Part shown: in pieces, positions 22,207 to 33,005 of the stretch | Layout: each line of letters begins with the position of its first letter | How positions within the stretch are numbered: the first letter of the stretch is position 1 | From: Hyperoplus lanceolatus | Lineage: Eukaryota > Chordata > Actinopteri > Uranoscopiformes > Ammodytidae | Reading direction: 5' to 3' | DNA: 64,000 nucleotides | Assembly (NCBI GenBank): GCA_026929865.2 | Contig: CM049395.1 | Coordinates: 34,637,501 to 34,701,500 of the forward strand | Notes under the pieces: generated by a model | Database searches by the model: none | What the model was told of the DNA's origin: nothing | Seen by the model: the letters and a program-made list of their open reading frames with translations, nothing else | Translations under genes and position numbers: made by a program

Positions 22207-23197
22207 AACAAGCTGCTGGAAAGCTACAGCGGGCCGACATAGAGCAAATCAGAACCACTGTTTAAGCGAATGGGGGTGAATGGGGATGGGCTAATAGGGA
22301 ATTCTTTTGAAATTATAGATATCATTATGAAACTTTGCCAGTTGATTACTGACATTGCAACAAACACTTTTTGTATTACAGTATTTTCTAAAATGTTTAA
22401 ATAAATATGAAAAATCATCAATATCTTACTAATGATGCGTACATTTGCATATCTGCAAAGCCCCAAAATGTAGATGTTGGAAGAAAACAAAGTCAATTTG
22501 TTTTTAAATTTTGAAAACAAAACAAGTGTCCAACTGCCTGAAGCCTTTCCTAATCACAGTTCAAATTTGATCAATAACCCATTGAAAATACATTTTCTAC
22601 ACAGTTACATTTCATGTGCCATGGACCAAAAGTGTCCTTTTGGAGTCTCTAGCTGGTATTTTAGGAAACGGCTTGACATTCCCTTGGAAAAACTGTGTAA
22701 AAAATGCATTTTCTATGGGTTATTGATCAAATTTGAACTGTGATTAGGAAAGGCTTCAGGCAGTTGGACACTTGTTTTGTTTTCAAAATTTAAAAACAAA
22801 TTGACTCTGCTTTTGTCCAACATCTACATTTTGGGGCTTTGCAGATATGCAAATTTACGCATCATTAGTAAGATATTGATGATTTGTCATATTTATTCAA
22901 ACTTTTTGGAAAATACTGTAATACAAAAAGTTGTTGTTTTAATGTCAGTAATCAACTTGCAAAGTTTCATAATGATATCTATAAGTTTAAAAAATTCCCT
23001 ATTAGCCCACCCCCATTCGCTTAAACAGTGGTTCTGATATGCTCTTTGTCGGCCCCCTGTAGCTTTCCAGCAGCTTGTTGACCAGGTTGTCCACCCAGGT
23101 TGGGATCCTTGAAGGTCCTGGATATCATTTCTGGTGAACAACCTTTTACAACGCTCCATGTCTGTTTTTAAAAAAAAGGGGTTTTGCCCCCTAGGTA

Positions 23198-23290
23198 ATA
23201 GTGTGAATGCTGGAAGCTCCAGCATTCACACTAATAAAGATTTGGATAACAATAGTGTGAATGCTGGAAGCTCCAGCATTCACACTAATT
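23198..23290. repeat. Palindrome array, right part
   Basis: Two full 33-bp palindromes at 23200-23232 and 23254-23286, separated by AATAAAGATTTGGATAACAAT. They continue the array interrupted at 20726. Confidence 0.9.
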
Positions 23291-23766
23291 AATTATGGTC
23301 CCAAAATGATTTGGTATTAAATGAGGAATTACTTTTGGACACATTTGCATTTAAATTAAATATGGCCAAGACAACAATGGCCTCAACCCATTTTGGAGCT
23401 TCTCTACTTTGTTTCTAAATGTTTTTAATCTGTAACTGAAATTGTATTGGAATTTGGAGAGTAAACTTTCCCCAATACAGATAACCAACGTAGCATTATG
23501 TTTAATGTAATTGTGTGGCTACATCTGCTAGGCAAAGAAGTGTGCATCCTCATTGGACCACAATCATATTGAAGTTAAATGGATATGAGAAGAAAGCATT
23601 GTTCTTGTATCGCAGTGTAGACTTTTTTAATCTAACATAACCCTAATTTGGTGGTTAGCTTACTTTGCAAATAGTATAATAATAATTCTTAATCAATAAG
23701 AAACTGTACCACTAAATAATTGAAGAAGCAGCTTTTGGAAGTATACCTCCATTTGACAGAACTTAC
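23291..23766 (-). other. tspan4: tspan4 intron near donor
   Basis: Unremarkable AT-rich sequence leading to the 5' splice site GCG|gtaagt of exon 23767-23898. Nothing else seen. Confidence 0.7.
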
Positions 23767-23898
23767 CGCTGTCCACCATGTTCCTGGGTTGTCCAGGCCA
23801 CAGTTGTCACTGTACTCTAGGCAGCAGGAGTCTGGCACACGGGAGGCGTTATAAACCTCAAACCAGTCTGTGTGGTTAGTTACTCCACAACAGCGAAA
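23767..23898 (-). CDS. tspan4: tspan4 exon: large extracellular loop with CCG motif
   Basis: Encodes 44 residues beginning FRCCGVTNHTDWFEVYNAS and ending NPGTWWTA, aligning to TSPAN4 residues 145-188. It carries the diagnostic tetraspanin CCG, the PDSCC motif and the Cys of DNCGL. These are five of the six loop cysteines that form disulphides; the sixth is in the next exon. Two N-glycosylation sequons, NHT and NAS, match the two in human TSPAN4 (NYT, NAT). Acceptor TTTTGCAG after a T-run (AG at 23900-23899) and donor gtaagt (23766-23761); phase 0 on both sides. This exon gives the strongest identification: WFEVYNA-RVPDSCCLE is TSPAN4-specific rather than TSPAN9-like (YPVLGENTVPDRCCME). Confidence 0.97.
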
Positions 23899-25889
23899 CT
23901 GCAAAAAAAAAAAAAAACAAATGCAATGAGTCAGGAGAGTTTGACATTTTATTATCACCATACTGATATCCGAATACATGATATGAAACGAATATCCTCC
24001 ACTAATGGAAACAAAAATTATTTACCCGTCAACAATAAGATTTATTGGACAAAATCATTCACATGTGCCCAATGTAGAAAACACTTAATCTTTCTGGTAT
24101 TGACCTGCTGCCCCTTTTTGTACAATTCACATCTCATTTGTCTCAGAAGCCTAAAAGCATTTTCTAACTTGCCTGCTTCTTTTTTATCCACATCTTCCCC
24201 CTTTGTGATTGCTATAGATTTTTGATGAGGGATCATGGCCTTTGCCACAATTCAATTCATCAGTGTACTATATGAAATGATAAAGTGCCCCTGAAGTTTT
24301 GTTCATCCAGCAGTGGACTTTAATGTAATGCACGGCCCCCGTTCTGCTCTGTGCACAGCGCCCGGGATTGTGTGTTAATTTAAAACTCCTTCACCAGCTT
24401 TAACAATGGATCAAGTTTGCAATTTATCATGAACTGGGGCATAATTCAAATGACCAAAAAACATCTGAAGTATATAGTTTTAAAGTTCGGGGGGGACAAA
24501 TCAAAGGCTGAAAACTGCATAGAGTTGTAATATTCAAATGTAATCACCGCGAATCGTTAACAACCAGTGTGGCGGATGACCCTTGCTGATTTATGGTAGC
24601 GGCATTTGGCGCCTTGTTGAAGTATTACTTCTTCTTCTCATGTCTGTGGATCCTCTTATATTCCATAAGCCGCTATTAATAATATGCAAGGTGAACTTTG
24701 CTCCAGGGACATCTGCTGTACTATCTATTTAAGTGACTCAGCATGTATGGAGAAGGCTTCGGAGGGAGAGGAGTGACAGAATGAGAGCTGCCTTTTAATG
24801 GGCTACTTTTCAGCCAGACTTTATGGATCTCCATATACACACAGCGTCGCTGATCTGACAAGGAAATATAGACGCAAAATCACGCTAGCACACTTGCATT
24901 TTCAAATGGTGGCTCGTTCCGGCATATTTTTCTTCATGCTATCATCATGTTCGCAGACGGGACAAAAAACTGCACATCAACACCCACACATGCTGACACA
25001 TGCCTACATTTGCATATTCTATTTGCATAGCAATACATTTCTCTGTCATCATTTATGCCTCTTTCAGTCTCACTTACACTTACAGATACACATTTCCGTA
25101 CCATGACTTCCACACACTAGACACGTGCATTCACACAGATCACAGGCAAACATCAAGCATTTACTGAAGCATTAAGCATTTTCTAAATGAACAAAACTAT
25201 CAACAATGGATCTGTGATGTGAAAAAGGTCCAAAGAGACCTGAAGTCTCCTATCTATCATTTGATGTCTCCCTGAGGCTTTCAGCAGCCGCATCAGCCGT
25301 CCTCTGCAATCCTTAAATCCAAATCTCTATTTCTCACATTGCGTTTTCTTTGCAGTGGATTTAAAAAAAGAAATAAATATATATAAATAATACAAAGGAA
25401 AAGAGACATCAAAGTGAGAGCTAGAACCAAAGATTACCTCATAGAGTATGATGTGCGCCTTAATCTATCTTGACAGAGTTTTACCGAAGCATTTAACCTA
25501 GAAAATATTTAAGTGTTTGTTACTGTCGGTAGAAATGTATTGTTCTAATGTTATTTTTTTTTAAGATTGCCAATTTTCTTCAACCCCAAGTCTTATTGTT
25601 AATGAGCAGATCCCATTAGCTTAAAAAATTATAACTTTTTTTCATTAAAATACTACACAAAATGCAGAAATTGTTGCTTCAACATTTCAGCCAAAACGTC
25701 TGTATCTCAGCTTCAGTCATGTCTTGACTTTAATATTGAATGGTGTTCTAAACTGGATGTTTGATTTTTTTTAGAATCATGATCAAACTGGTACTGAGAG
25801 AAAGGAAAATGTCTTAAAACATCTAGATCTTTTGTTTAAAATACCTATAGCCCTCACAAAATACCGGCGCCCACTCCCTCACATCTTAC
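23899..25889 (-). other. tspan4: tspan4 intron, 2.0 kb
   Basis: Short intron relative to its neighbours. No mobile element, coding or RNA feature recognised. The stretch from about 24300 to 24790 is compositionally mixed and has a plausible look of conserved non-coding DNA, but this cannot be judged without an alignment. Confidence 0.7.
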
Positions 25890-25991
25890 ATCAGTTTGTA
25901 CGATCATCCAGGCGTTGGTCAAACCCACGTTGCCCTCTGAGCCGAAGAGCTGGAGGCCTTTCTTCAGATCCCTCTGGGCGTAGTGATCAAT
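25890..25991 (-). CDS. tspan4: tspan4 exon: start of large extracellular loop
   Basis: Encodes 34 residues beginning IDHYAQRDLKKGLQLFG and ending TNAWMIVQTD, matching TSPAN4 residues 111-144 (human IDRYAQQDLKKGLHLYG, then TNAWSIIQTD). This is the helical first part of the large loop, just after TM3. Acceptor CTTGTCAG (AG at 25993-25992) and donor GAT|gtaaga at 25890/25889, phase 0. The preceding exon is 36 kb away (62274-62348) and the next only 2 kb away. Confidence 0.96.
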
Positions 25992-26384
25992 CTGACAAGA
26001 AAAACACAACAGAAGAAAAGGATGTGTGTCAAAAAAAGAAAAAGAAAAGAAGACAATTTAACAAATCCCATTTCCACCTTGTGTGAGTTTTTAGTTTGAG
26101 TGATGAGTGAGGAAGCAAGTGTTAGCAGTAGGTTATTTCCATTGTCAGGTGTAATTTAAACGTAATGGGCAACAACAAATAACCACACAGATTGTCTGTT
26201 CTGTTTTGGGGAAGCCGCTGTGCAATCTGTTGGGAGTGAAGTCAAAGTAATGGCATTTCACCTTATTAGACAGCACACATGAAACCTTGCATTTAAATGG
26301 CGAACCTCGTTGGTCTGGGTGATATAGGCTACAAATGATTGTGAAATGTTGGTTTATGATTGTGAAATGTTGGGTTATTTGGTG

Positions 26385-26602
26385 ACATGTTTCAGGGATG
26401 CTGTGGTATTGGTGGCTCCTCTTCTTGCCACATGTCGACGTTTCCCTGGGCAAGACACTGAACCACAAATTGCTCTCGGTGGTTGGCCAGCACCCTGCAT
26501 AGTAGCCAGCTACCATATGTGTGTGAGTGTGTGCGGAATGGGTGATTAAGGCAAAAATTGTGAAATGTTACCTGAGAAAAAGTGCTTTATAAATGTAGTC
26601 CA
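26385..26602 (+). mobile_element. SINE-like retroposon fragment
   Basis: Contains CCCTGGGCAAGACACTGAAC, a GTGTGTGAGTGTGTG stretch and an L2-like 3' end, AAAGTGCTTTATAAATGTAG. This arrangement is common in fish SINE or L2-tailed repeats. The 5' head is not clearly tRNA-like, so this is probably a truncated copy. The plus orientation is set by the tail. Confidence 0.6.
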
Positions 26603-28837
26603 TTTAGACCACCAGTTTACATGGATTTCAAGTTGAACTGTTAGTTTACGTAGTGCACAATTGATTTCAATGTTCACATGACTGACCACACCTTAAACAC
26701 AAGGTTTCATAGGTGGATAAAAGTGTATGTTGATACCTTTTTAACTGACCGAGAGAGACCCCAGCCAGACTCATACCTCAACTCATATTTCCTCAAGTGT
26801 TACCCATCTTATTAAGGCTAATAAACTGTACTCGACAGTGGAAATGAGTCCACTCTGCTCAAGTCAAAGGGGTTGAATTGGATTTGCTTTGTCTCTCCCA
26901 ACACACTGCAGGATGGAAGGTTACGGGAGCCGCTGTACAATAAACAAGCTACACGCAGATCAATGCAGGGTTTGGTTCAGCAGTGTGGACCTAAACAAAC
27001 AAGATAAGAACATTGAACGAAACATTTACTTTCCCACTAAGCTTTACTTCAAAGAAAACAAACGGTTTGTGTGAACACAGTCACAGAGATAAACATGTTT
27101 AAATGCAGAGTTACTGGATCTAAAGTAGCCTACAATACAGCAGGAGAGCTTGGGCGCTATACAAACAGCAAACCCAAAATCCATTCACACACAGGGAAGC
27201 CTGTTTTGTTTACACATTGAGATGGTCAGCCCCATCAGATATCAATTGCATAGATCTCCTCTAACCTTGCTTGCTCCTACACTGCAGTGGTTTAGCATGC
27301 GAGGTGATGCAGACACCAACCAACTATTTACTATTTATTATTTCTTCAAACACTCAGGTCAAACTCTAGATATGGCCTTCATGTTGCCAAACAGCATCTG
27401 AATGTTGAATATAGGTTGCTTTGTACATTCATTGGTGATCCTTGATATAGAAATGTTCAAAGACATAAACAGGGCACGGTTGTACCTGGCTCTCTGTAAC
27501 CTGAATTTTTTTTTAGATAAAAGCCATTTTACTGGAAGTAAGCAGATTTATATGTGAGTAATCAAGTTTATCTATTTTACTCAAATGTTAACACACACCC
27601 ATCCTACAACCGAGTGGATTGGTCTTTGCTTTAAACTTTTAATCTGGAAAAATGGCAGATTTCTCCTAAACTACCACTTACATCTAACTACGTACAGTAT
27701 AGTTAAGAAATAGGCCATACATATGCCCTATCCTACTCATGTAGATTTGTTGGCCACAAGTGCCATAGAACAATTATTATTGTTTTGGGTCCCATTTTGT
27801 ATGAATGTTAAACACAAGGACTAAAAGTGGTAGAAAAAGGTCCTGCCAAAAACTTTGCAGCCCTCCATTTGACAACTAGAGGAGTTACATTTTTTACTGT
27901 AGGTGAGAAAAAAGAAGACCACAAGCTGAAGAATGAAATGCATTTCCTGCACTATACTCTCAAGAATGCAAGCAAACCCTTTAGGTAAGAATAACAATTT
28001 TATATGCAAAGACTGTTCCAAATTCAGAACATTTTCAGTCGAATGCCTGTTCAATTCCACAGAGATTTCACTATTCAAGATACTATTTGGCAATCAGAAA
28101 AGTGCATTGGAGAAAGATATTTGGCCTACAGTTCAACTTGAAATCCATGTAAACTGGTGGTCTAAATGTCATCATGAAAAATGGCGGAAACAGCACTTTA
28201 ATCTATGATGCGGTATATTATCTTTATAAAAATGGTAATAGAGACAAATAAAATGCTCTTTTGTTAAACTAGTAGTGTCTGTGGGGTAAAATGTGCCATA
28301 TGCCCTGGGGCCATGTGGTCAGTAATATTCCATTCACTCTACATCTGCACAAGCGCTATACTCTGATACTACATGACATTTATCACCATGAGATACTGCT
28401 AGAAGTAAAACAAAAAGGGTTCACAAGGGTTTGTTTTATGAATTTGATCTACAAATGTAATTCAACAAGAGAACATGTTTAAAGCAACCAACTGCGGTGT
28501 TTTGTAGGGGTTTGGCGACTATAAATGTAATTCCAAAGGATGGGTAGTATCCTTGCAAACATAGGTTTACTATATGTAAGTCAAGAACAGAAAGTATTCT
28601 TGTAGGGAGTATAAGATTAAAAGGAATTAACAAACAAATGTTCCAAGTTGTTTAAGCCTGCTTTTAAACTTATAATTGATACTAAAACTAATTCCTATGG
28701 TGCCATTGAGGCAAAATAACAAGTGATATTGTGGAAAAAGTAATGCTGTAGCTGTTGCAATGAGAAACAAGATAAACATTCAAAGAAACAATATATAATA
28801 ATATTTTCCTCATGTGTTTTTTGTTTAGAAAAAACAA
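26603..28837. other. Intron sequence without recognised feature
   Basis: Part of the 36-kb tspan4 intron. A few open frames of 60-91 codons have no recognisable content. No repeat identified. Confidence 0.55.
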
Positions 28838-28925
28838 TTCAAATCAAATCAAATCAAATTTATTTATATAGCCCAATATCACAAATAGCAATTTGCCTCA
28901 GTGGGCTTTACAATCAAACACAATA
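28838..28925 (-). mobile_element. 3' tail of a fish LINE/SINE
   Basis: AATCAAATCAAATC repeats followed by TTTATTTATATAGCCCAATA and a piece ending GTGGGCTTTACAA. Read on the minus strand this is a typical fish retroposon 3' end with a GATTT-type tail. Only the tail is clear; the body beyond about 28925 is not recognised. Confidence 0.6.
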
Positions 28926-31497
28926 AAAACACACAGTGTACACAGTAAAACAATCCATAAAAGATAAAAATGTCCATTGTGAAAATGTAGGTAGATTTCG
29001 ATAAGATGTCCACTTCAGAAGCTGCCAGACAAAGGGCCACAACGTCACTCAATTCGAGACAACACTTTTGTCATTCTTGCTAACAACGAGTGGTTCTATT
29101 GTGACCTAGGTTTGGGCACCTAGAAACATAATCCTACCAGAAATAAGGCTAGAATTAGTTTACTATGAGTCCAATATAAACAAAGTGTTATGTCTGGTTT
29201 GGTATACACCAACTCTTAAGTAAAATATCTGTGTTTTGAGCAATTAAACATTCAAAATCTCTTTCTGGTGATGGGCAGTTAGCATGTTAATTTATTTTTT
29301 AGAGCTTATTTGCTGGAATATGAGATATTGATGAGGACTGTGAAATGGAAACATAAAATAAAGTGTGCTGATAAACCAAAATAATTAAAAGAGCTAGAGC
29401 TGCAGAGTTTGCAGATAATTTCATGTGACCCATTTCAAATTCCACAAAGTAATTTATTGTATTATTAATAATTAATCAGAGGAGCTTTAATATTGTGCAC
29501 AGCCGTTTTCAACTAAGTACATTAATAAATATGCTTATTACTACACTTATTGAACATCTGCCATCTCTGAACGTTATTATCATAATTTTTGATGCCTCGA
29601 AGGGAAGGAAATGAAAAGGAATTCTTAATGACGTGACAAATGACACCCAACGTAATGTCATGCAATAATAAAAAATGTTGGTCTGATTTCTTAACAGACT
29701 GGCGCTATACACCTCTGTATGCAATGAGAACTCTATCACAAGCAAATATGCTAGCTATATCTAAACTGATGTAAGAATCTACTATAGGGAGCCCTAATGT
29801 CCCATTCGATTGGACTGGATAAAGCCCCGAAGTCTTCTGAAGTTGTCGAAAGAAAAAAAAATACATCCTATTCAAATCTACGTAGGTCATTAGTGAAGAG
29901 TGACTCCTGTGTGAATGGGGATGGCGAGCAGACTGTGCATATAAGCCTGGGCTGTAACTCAGTATTGATGTTGTCCTCGGGACTTTGGTCGCCCTTTAAC
30001 TACACCAGGCGAGTCGAGAGATGTGCCATCAATTATTTATATGGCAGGGATACAAGGAGAGATAAGGGGAGTGCGAAGAGGAGAGGAGAGGAGAGTGGGT
30101 GCAGACAAAAAAAAGCGTAATCAGCGGAAAAAAATAGGCGACCAGACGATGATGAAAGGCAGACTAGCCGAATAGAGTGTGGGTCCGATGGAGTGGTTAT
30201 ATTGTATGACAACTGGACTCCAGATAACACTGACACAGAAGCCAGTGAAGAAGAGAGGGAGCCTTTCTATTTGTGACACCCAAGGAGAGGGGGCAATATG
30301 TTTGAAAGAAACTGGAGGAGAATAGGGTTTTCAGAGGAGAGGAGAGGAAATAATAAGAGCGAAAAAATAGCTAAATACTAGCTCCCTCCAACGCAGTGAG
30401 AATCCATTACCTGTGTCCCGCCGACGTAGGAGGAAGAAACAGAATCAGACTTACAGTAAAGTGGATACAGGCATTAAATAAAAAAAGGGAACAGGTCTGT
30501 GATCATGTTCCCTTTGGATGTCTCGTATACACATTATTTCACTACAAGAATGCCAGGCTGCATAAAACATGCCGTACTTCATCCTCTTACACAGACGTTA
30601 CTGGAGGATTTTAACATTATTGATTCATAGCTTAAATTTCTGCCGTGGAAGTTTGAAATTCATCAAATGGATCATCCCAAATCCTGATTGGGGTTGAAAT
30701 GTTTAATTTTGAAAAGTCGTGTTTCAGTCCATTCAAACGTGAGTCATTTGATCACCAGGTCGTCTGCGTATTTCCCTAATGTCCTTAAATGTCCACTCGG
30801 GTTTAATGCCTTTCTCACCTTTACTGGCTGCCAATGCTTATACTGGCCAAGCGTTGGCTCCGTGCAAATTCTTTAATGTCTTCCTACCTCCGAGAGAGCC
30901 CAGAATACATTCCCTTGGCTCCCCAATTTGGACCAAAGTCAGAGTTTTTCAAGGGCACTATTTGACTGCATACACACTATCCTCTTTATACGACCTTTCT
31001 GGAGTTTTGCACTGCATTTCGGATAAGGAGTTCTAGGGAAATGCCACTCTTCTGAATAATCCACATGTGATTCCTTTGCCTCGGGATGGATCGCTCAATC
31101 ATTGCAAACTTAAACAATTCGTCTCTTCAGCTGGAAACTCAAGAACAAACCATTAAATGTGTAGAGTGGTGTGTCTGGCAGCGCTGCATAGGGCAACCAG
31201 AGTCACAAATTCAAAGCTTCTGTCTCTGACTTGTAATTCTGTCCCGCGGCACAGCAATAACATGCCTAAATAATTTAAATTATGTTCCCTGCGCAGGCAA
31301 ATTAATTAAGATGTCCATCCTCCACTACTAATCAGTTCCTGAGTAACACCGAACCCTGTGAGTAGACAATCAATGTCACTAACGGTGGCTGAGCAGGGGC
31401 ATAGCACAAAATGCTTGGCTCAAAAAGATCTCAATATTTTCTTAATTTCTTAATTTTTGATGGATTTTTGATGGTCCCTGTAAGGCACTTTGTAATT
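28926..31497. other. Intron sequence, partly purine-rich
   Basis: No coding or repeat family recognised. 30040-30370 is rich in GAGAGG/GGAGAG on the plus strand. 31200-31330 has several homeodomain-like TAATT/AATTA cores. These are observations only. Confidence 0.5.
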
Positions 31498-31505
31498 GCC
31501 CTGTG

Positions 31506-32997
31506 TAGGGATGGGAATCGAGAACCGGTTCTTGTTCAGACCCGGTTCCGAGTCAACCAATTCCTTGGAATCGTTAACATGCCTGCTTAACGATGCCGTT
31601 ATCGGTTCCGCTCGTAGCAAATGCGTCATGACTTCAGACACGTGCTGCTTTGTTTTGGTTCAGAACGCAGCAAACATGACGTCGAAGCGCTCTAAAGTGT
31701 GGTTGTATTACACATGAAAAGGCAACAATACGGTAAAGTTTCCATTTCATCAAATGACTCGTGCACAAGCAAGCGCGCAGACAGCGATCCTGACGGTTGA
31801 ACGTTTAAACGTCCGCTGCCTTACTCGGCACCAGAATTGCCCATCACTTGGATTTGAACATACAATGTAGGCTATATGAATTAATGTGTGTGTAAGCCTA
31901 GGTGTGGGCAAGTGAAAGAGGGAGATACATAAAAAGGCGAGAGCAGCATACAGACAGGAAAAAAGGATTTCTTATTCGCTTCCAAAGGCCCGCTGTTTAC
32001 TCTCGTTCAACAGCTGTTAAATGCTGCCTTGAAGCACGGCAGTGGGGACGAACGCAAAACAACACACAGCGGGACTCGGCGGTCCGGTGGTAAGGAAACT
32101 TTAACAATACGCTTTATAAAGACAGTAAGACACACTTAAAATAACGCTCTCTGCCCGATACAAAAAGCTCTGCCTTGGATTACTTGAGCGATCGATGTGT
32201 ATAAAACCATCCGCTACGTGTCTGATGAAGGGACATTATATTAGCCTAATAAACAGCGCGGTGAACATAACAGCGTACATTGTAAAGCTGAGATGGAGCG
32301 GTGACTCCTTGTCGTTGGCGTGGTGAAGAATAAGCAAAGTGATACATTCTCTTAAAGCCTTTATGGCGTATTTATTCTCTTCTTGAATAGCCTACATGAC
32401 TGTCTACTGTGCAGTCGTGACAGTTTGACCTGAGGCGTTAACATAGTGACATCATCACGTTGGCCTTTCAGAGTAAGGGCGCAATCATATAATAACACTT
32501 AACATACATTAAAGATTAAAGATCTCGTATCCTTCCTGAGAGGGCAAACATGATAATTGTTCTGCATAAAAAGAGTTGGTATTATCTTTTCAAAAGACCT
32601 ATTTGTATTTGGTCTGTCAGTTGAATTTTGTTTCAAGTGCCAATGAGCACTGTTAATATTCCAAAAGGCACAAGCTCTTCCTTGACTGTTTTAAGTATGT
32701 GTTTGTAGTTTGTAGGGCACATAAGGGCATTTGGGCTTAAAAACCAAAAAAAAAATTGTCTCGACCAATTAATGTCAAAATTGACAATTTCCTAATCCCA
32801 AAGTATCTTGATAATCTTTCAATGCATACACTAGACACTTCTGATCAGATATTAAAGAGAGTTAATACAAACAAACTAATTTGTACATATTCTCTCACCC
32901 AATGAGAATCGATAAGAAAATCGATAAGGAATCGTATCGATAAGCAGAATCGGAACCGGAATCGGAATCGCTAAATTCTTATCAATTCCCATCCCTA
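31506..32997 (+). mobile_element. hAT DNA transposon relic, internally deleted
   Basis: 1,492 bp with ends TAGGGATGGGAATCGA and, reversed, TAGGGATGGGAATTGATA. It is flanked by an exact 8-bp target duplication GCCCTGTG (31498-31505 and 32998-33005), the hallmark of hAT elements. At 31677-31715 the plus strand reads MTSKRSKVWLYYT then a stop. This resembles the start of a BED-finger hAT transposase (MTSKRSKVW, then a histidine/cysteine zinc site). The rest of the transposase is missing. The intact target duplication points to a fairly recent insertion mobilised in trans. Confidence 0.85.
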
Positions 32998-33005
32998 GCC
33001 CTGTG

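Larger units (their letters stand above)
20727..23197. mobile_element. Long foldback element, split by a LINE
   Basis: The left arm (20727-20840 plus 22207 to about 22600) and right arm (about 22690-23197) are long, nearly perfect reverse complements of each other. The loop near 22610-22690 is unrelated. Ends read TACCCAGGGGGCAAA and, reversed, TACCTAGGGGGCAAA. The element sits inside the palindrome array, so the empty site is known: ACAATAGTGTG. ATA at 20724-20726 repeats at 23198-23200, a 3-bp target duplication. Removing the LINE leaves about 1.1 kb. No protein is recognised; it is a non-autonomous foldback or long-TIR element. Confidence 0.8.

Noticed and set aside
21802-22258. Tyr/Ile-rich frames of 130-144 codons
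   Set aside because: Produced by the TA microsatellite in the LINE 3' UTR.
23767-23898. TSPAN9 rather than TSPAN4
   Set aside because: TSPAN9 has YPVLGENTVPDRCCME here; the window has FEVYNASRVPDSCCLE, as in TSPAN4, and the other exons agree.
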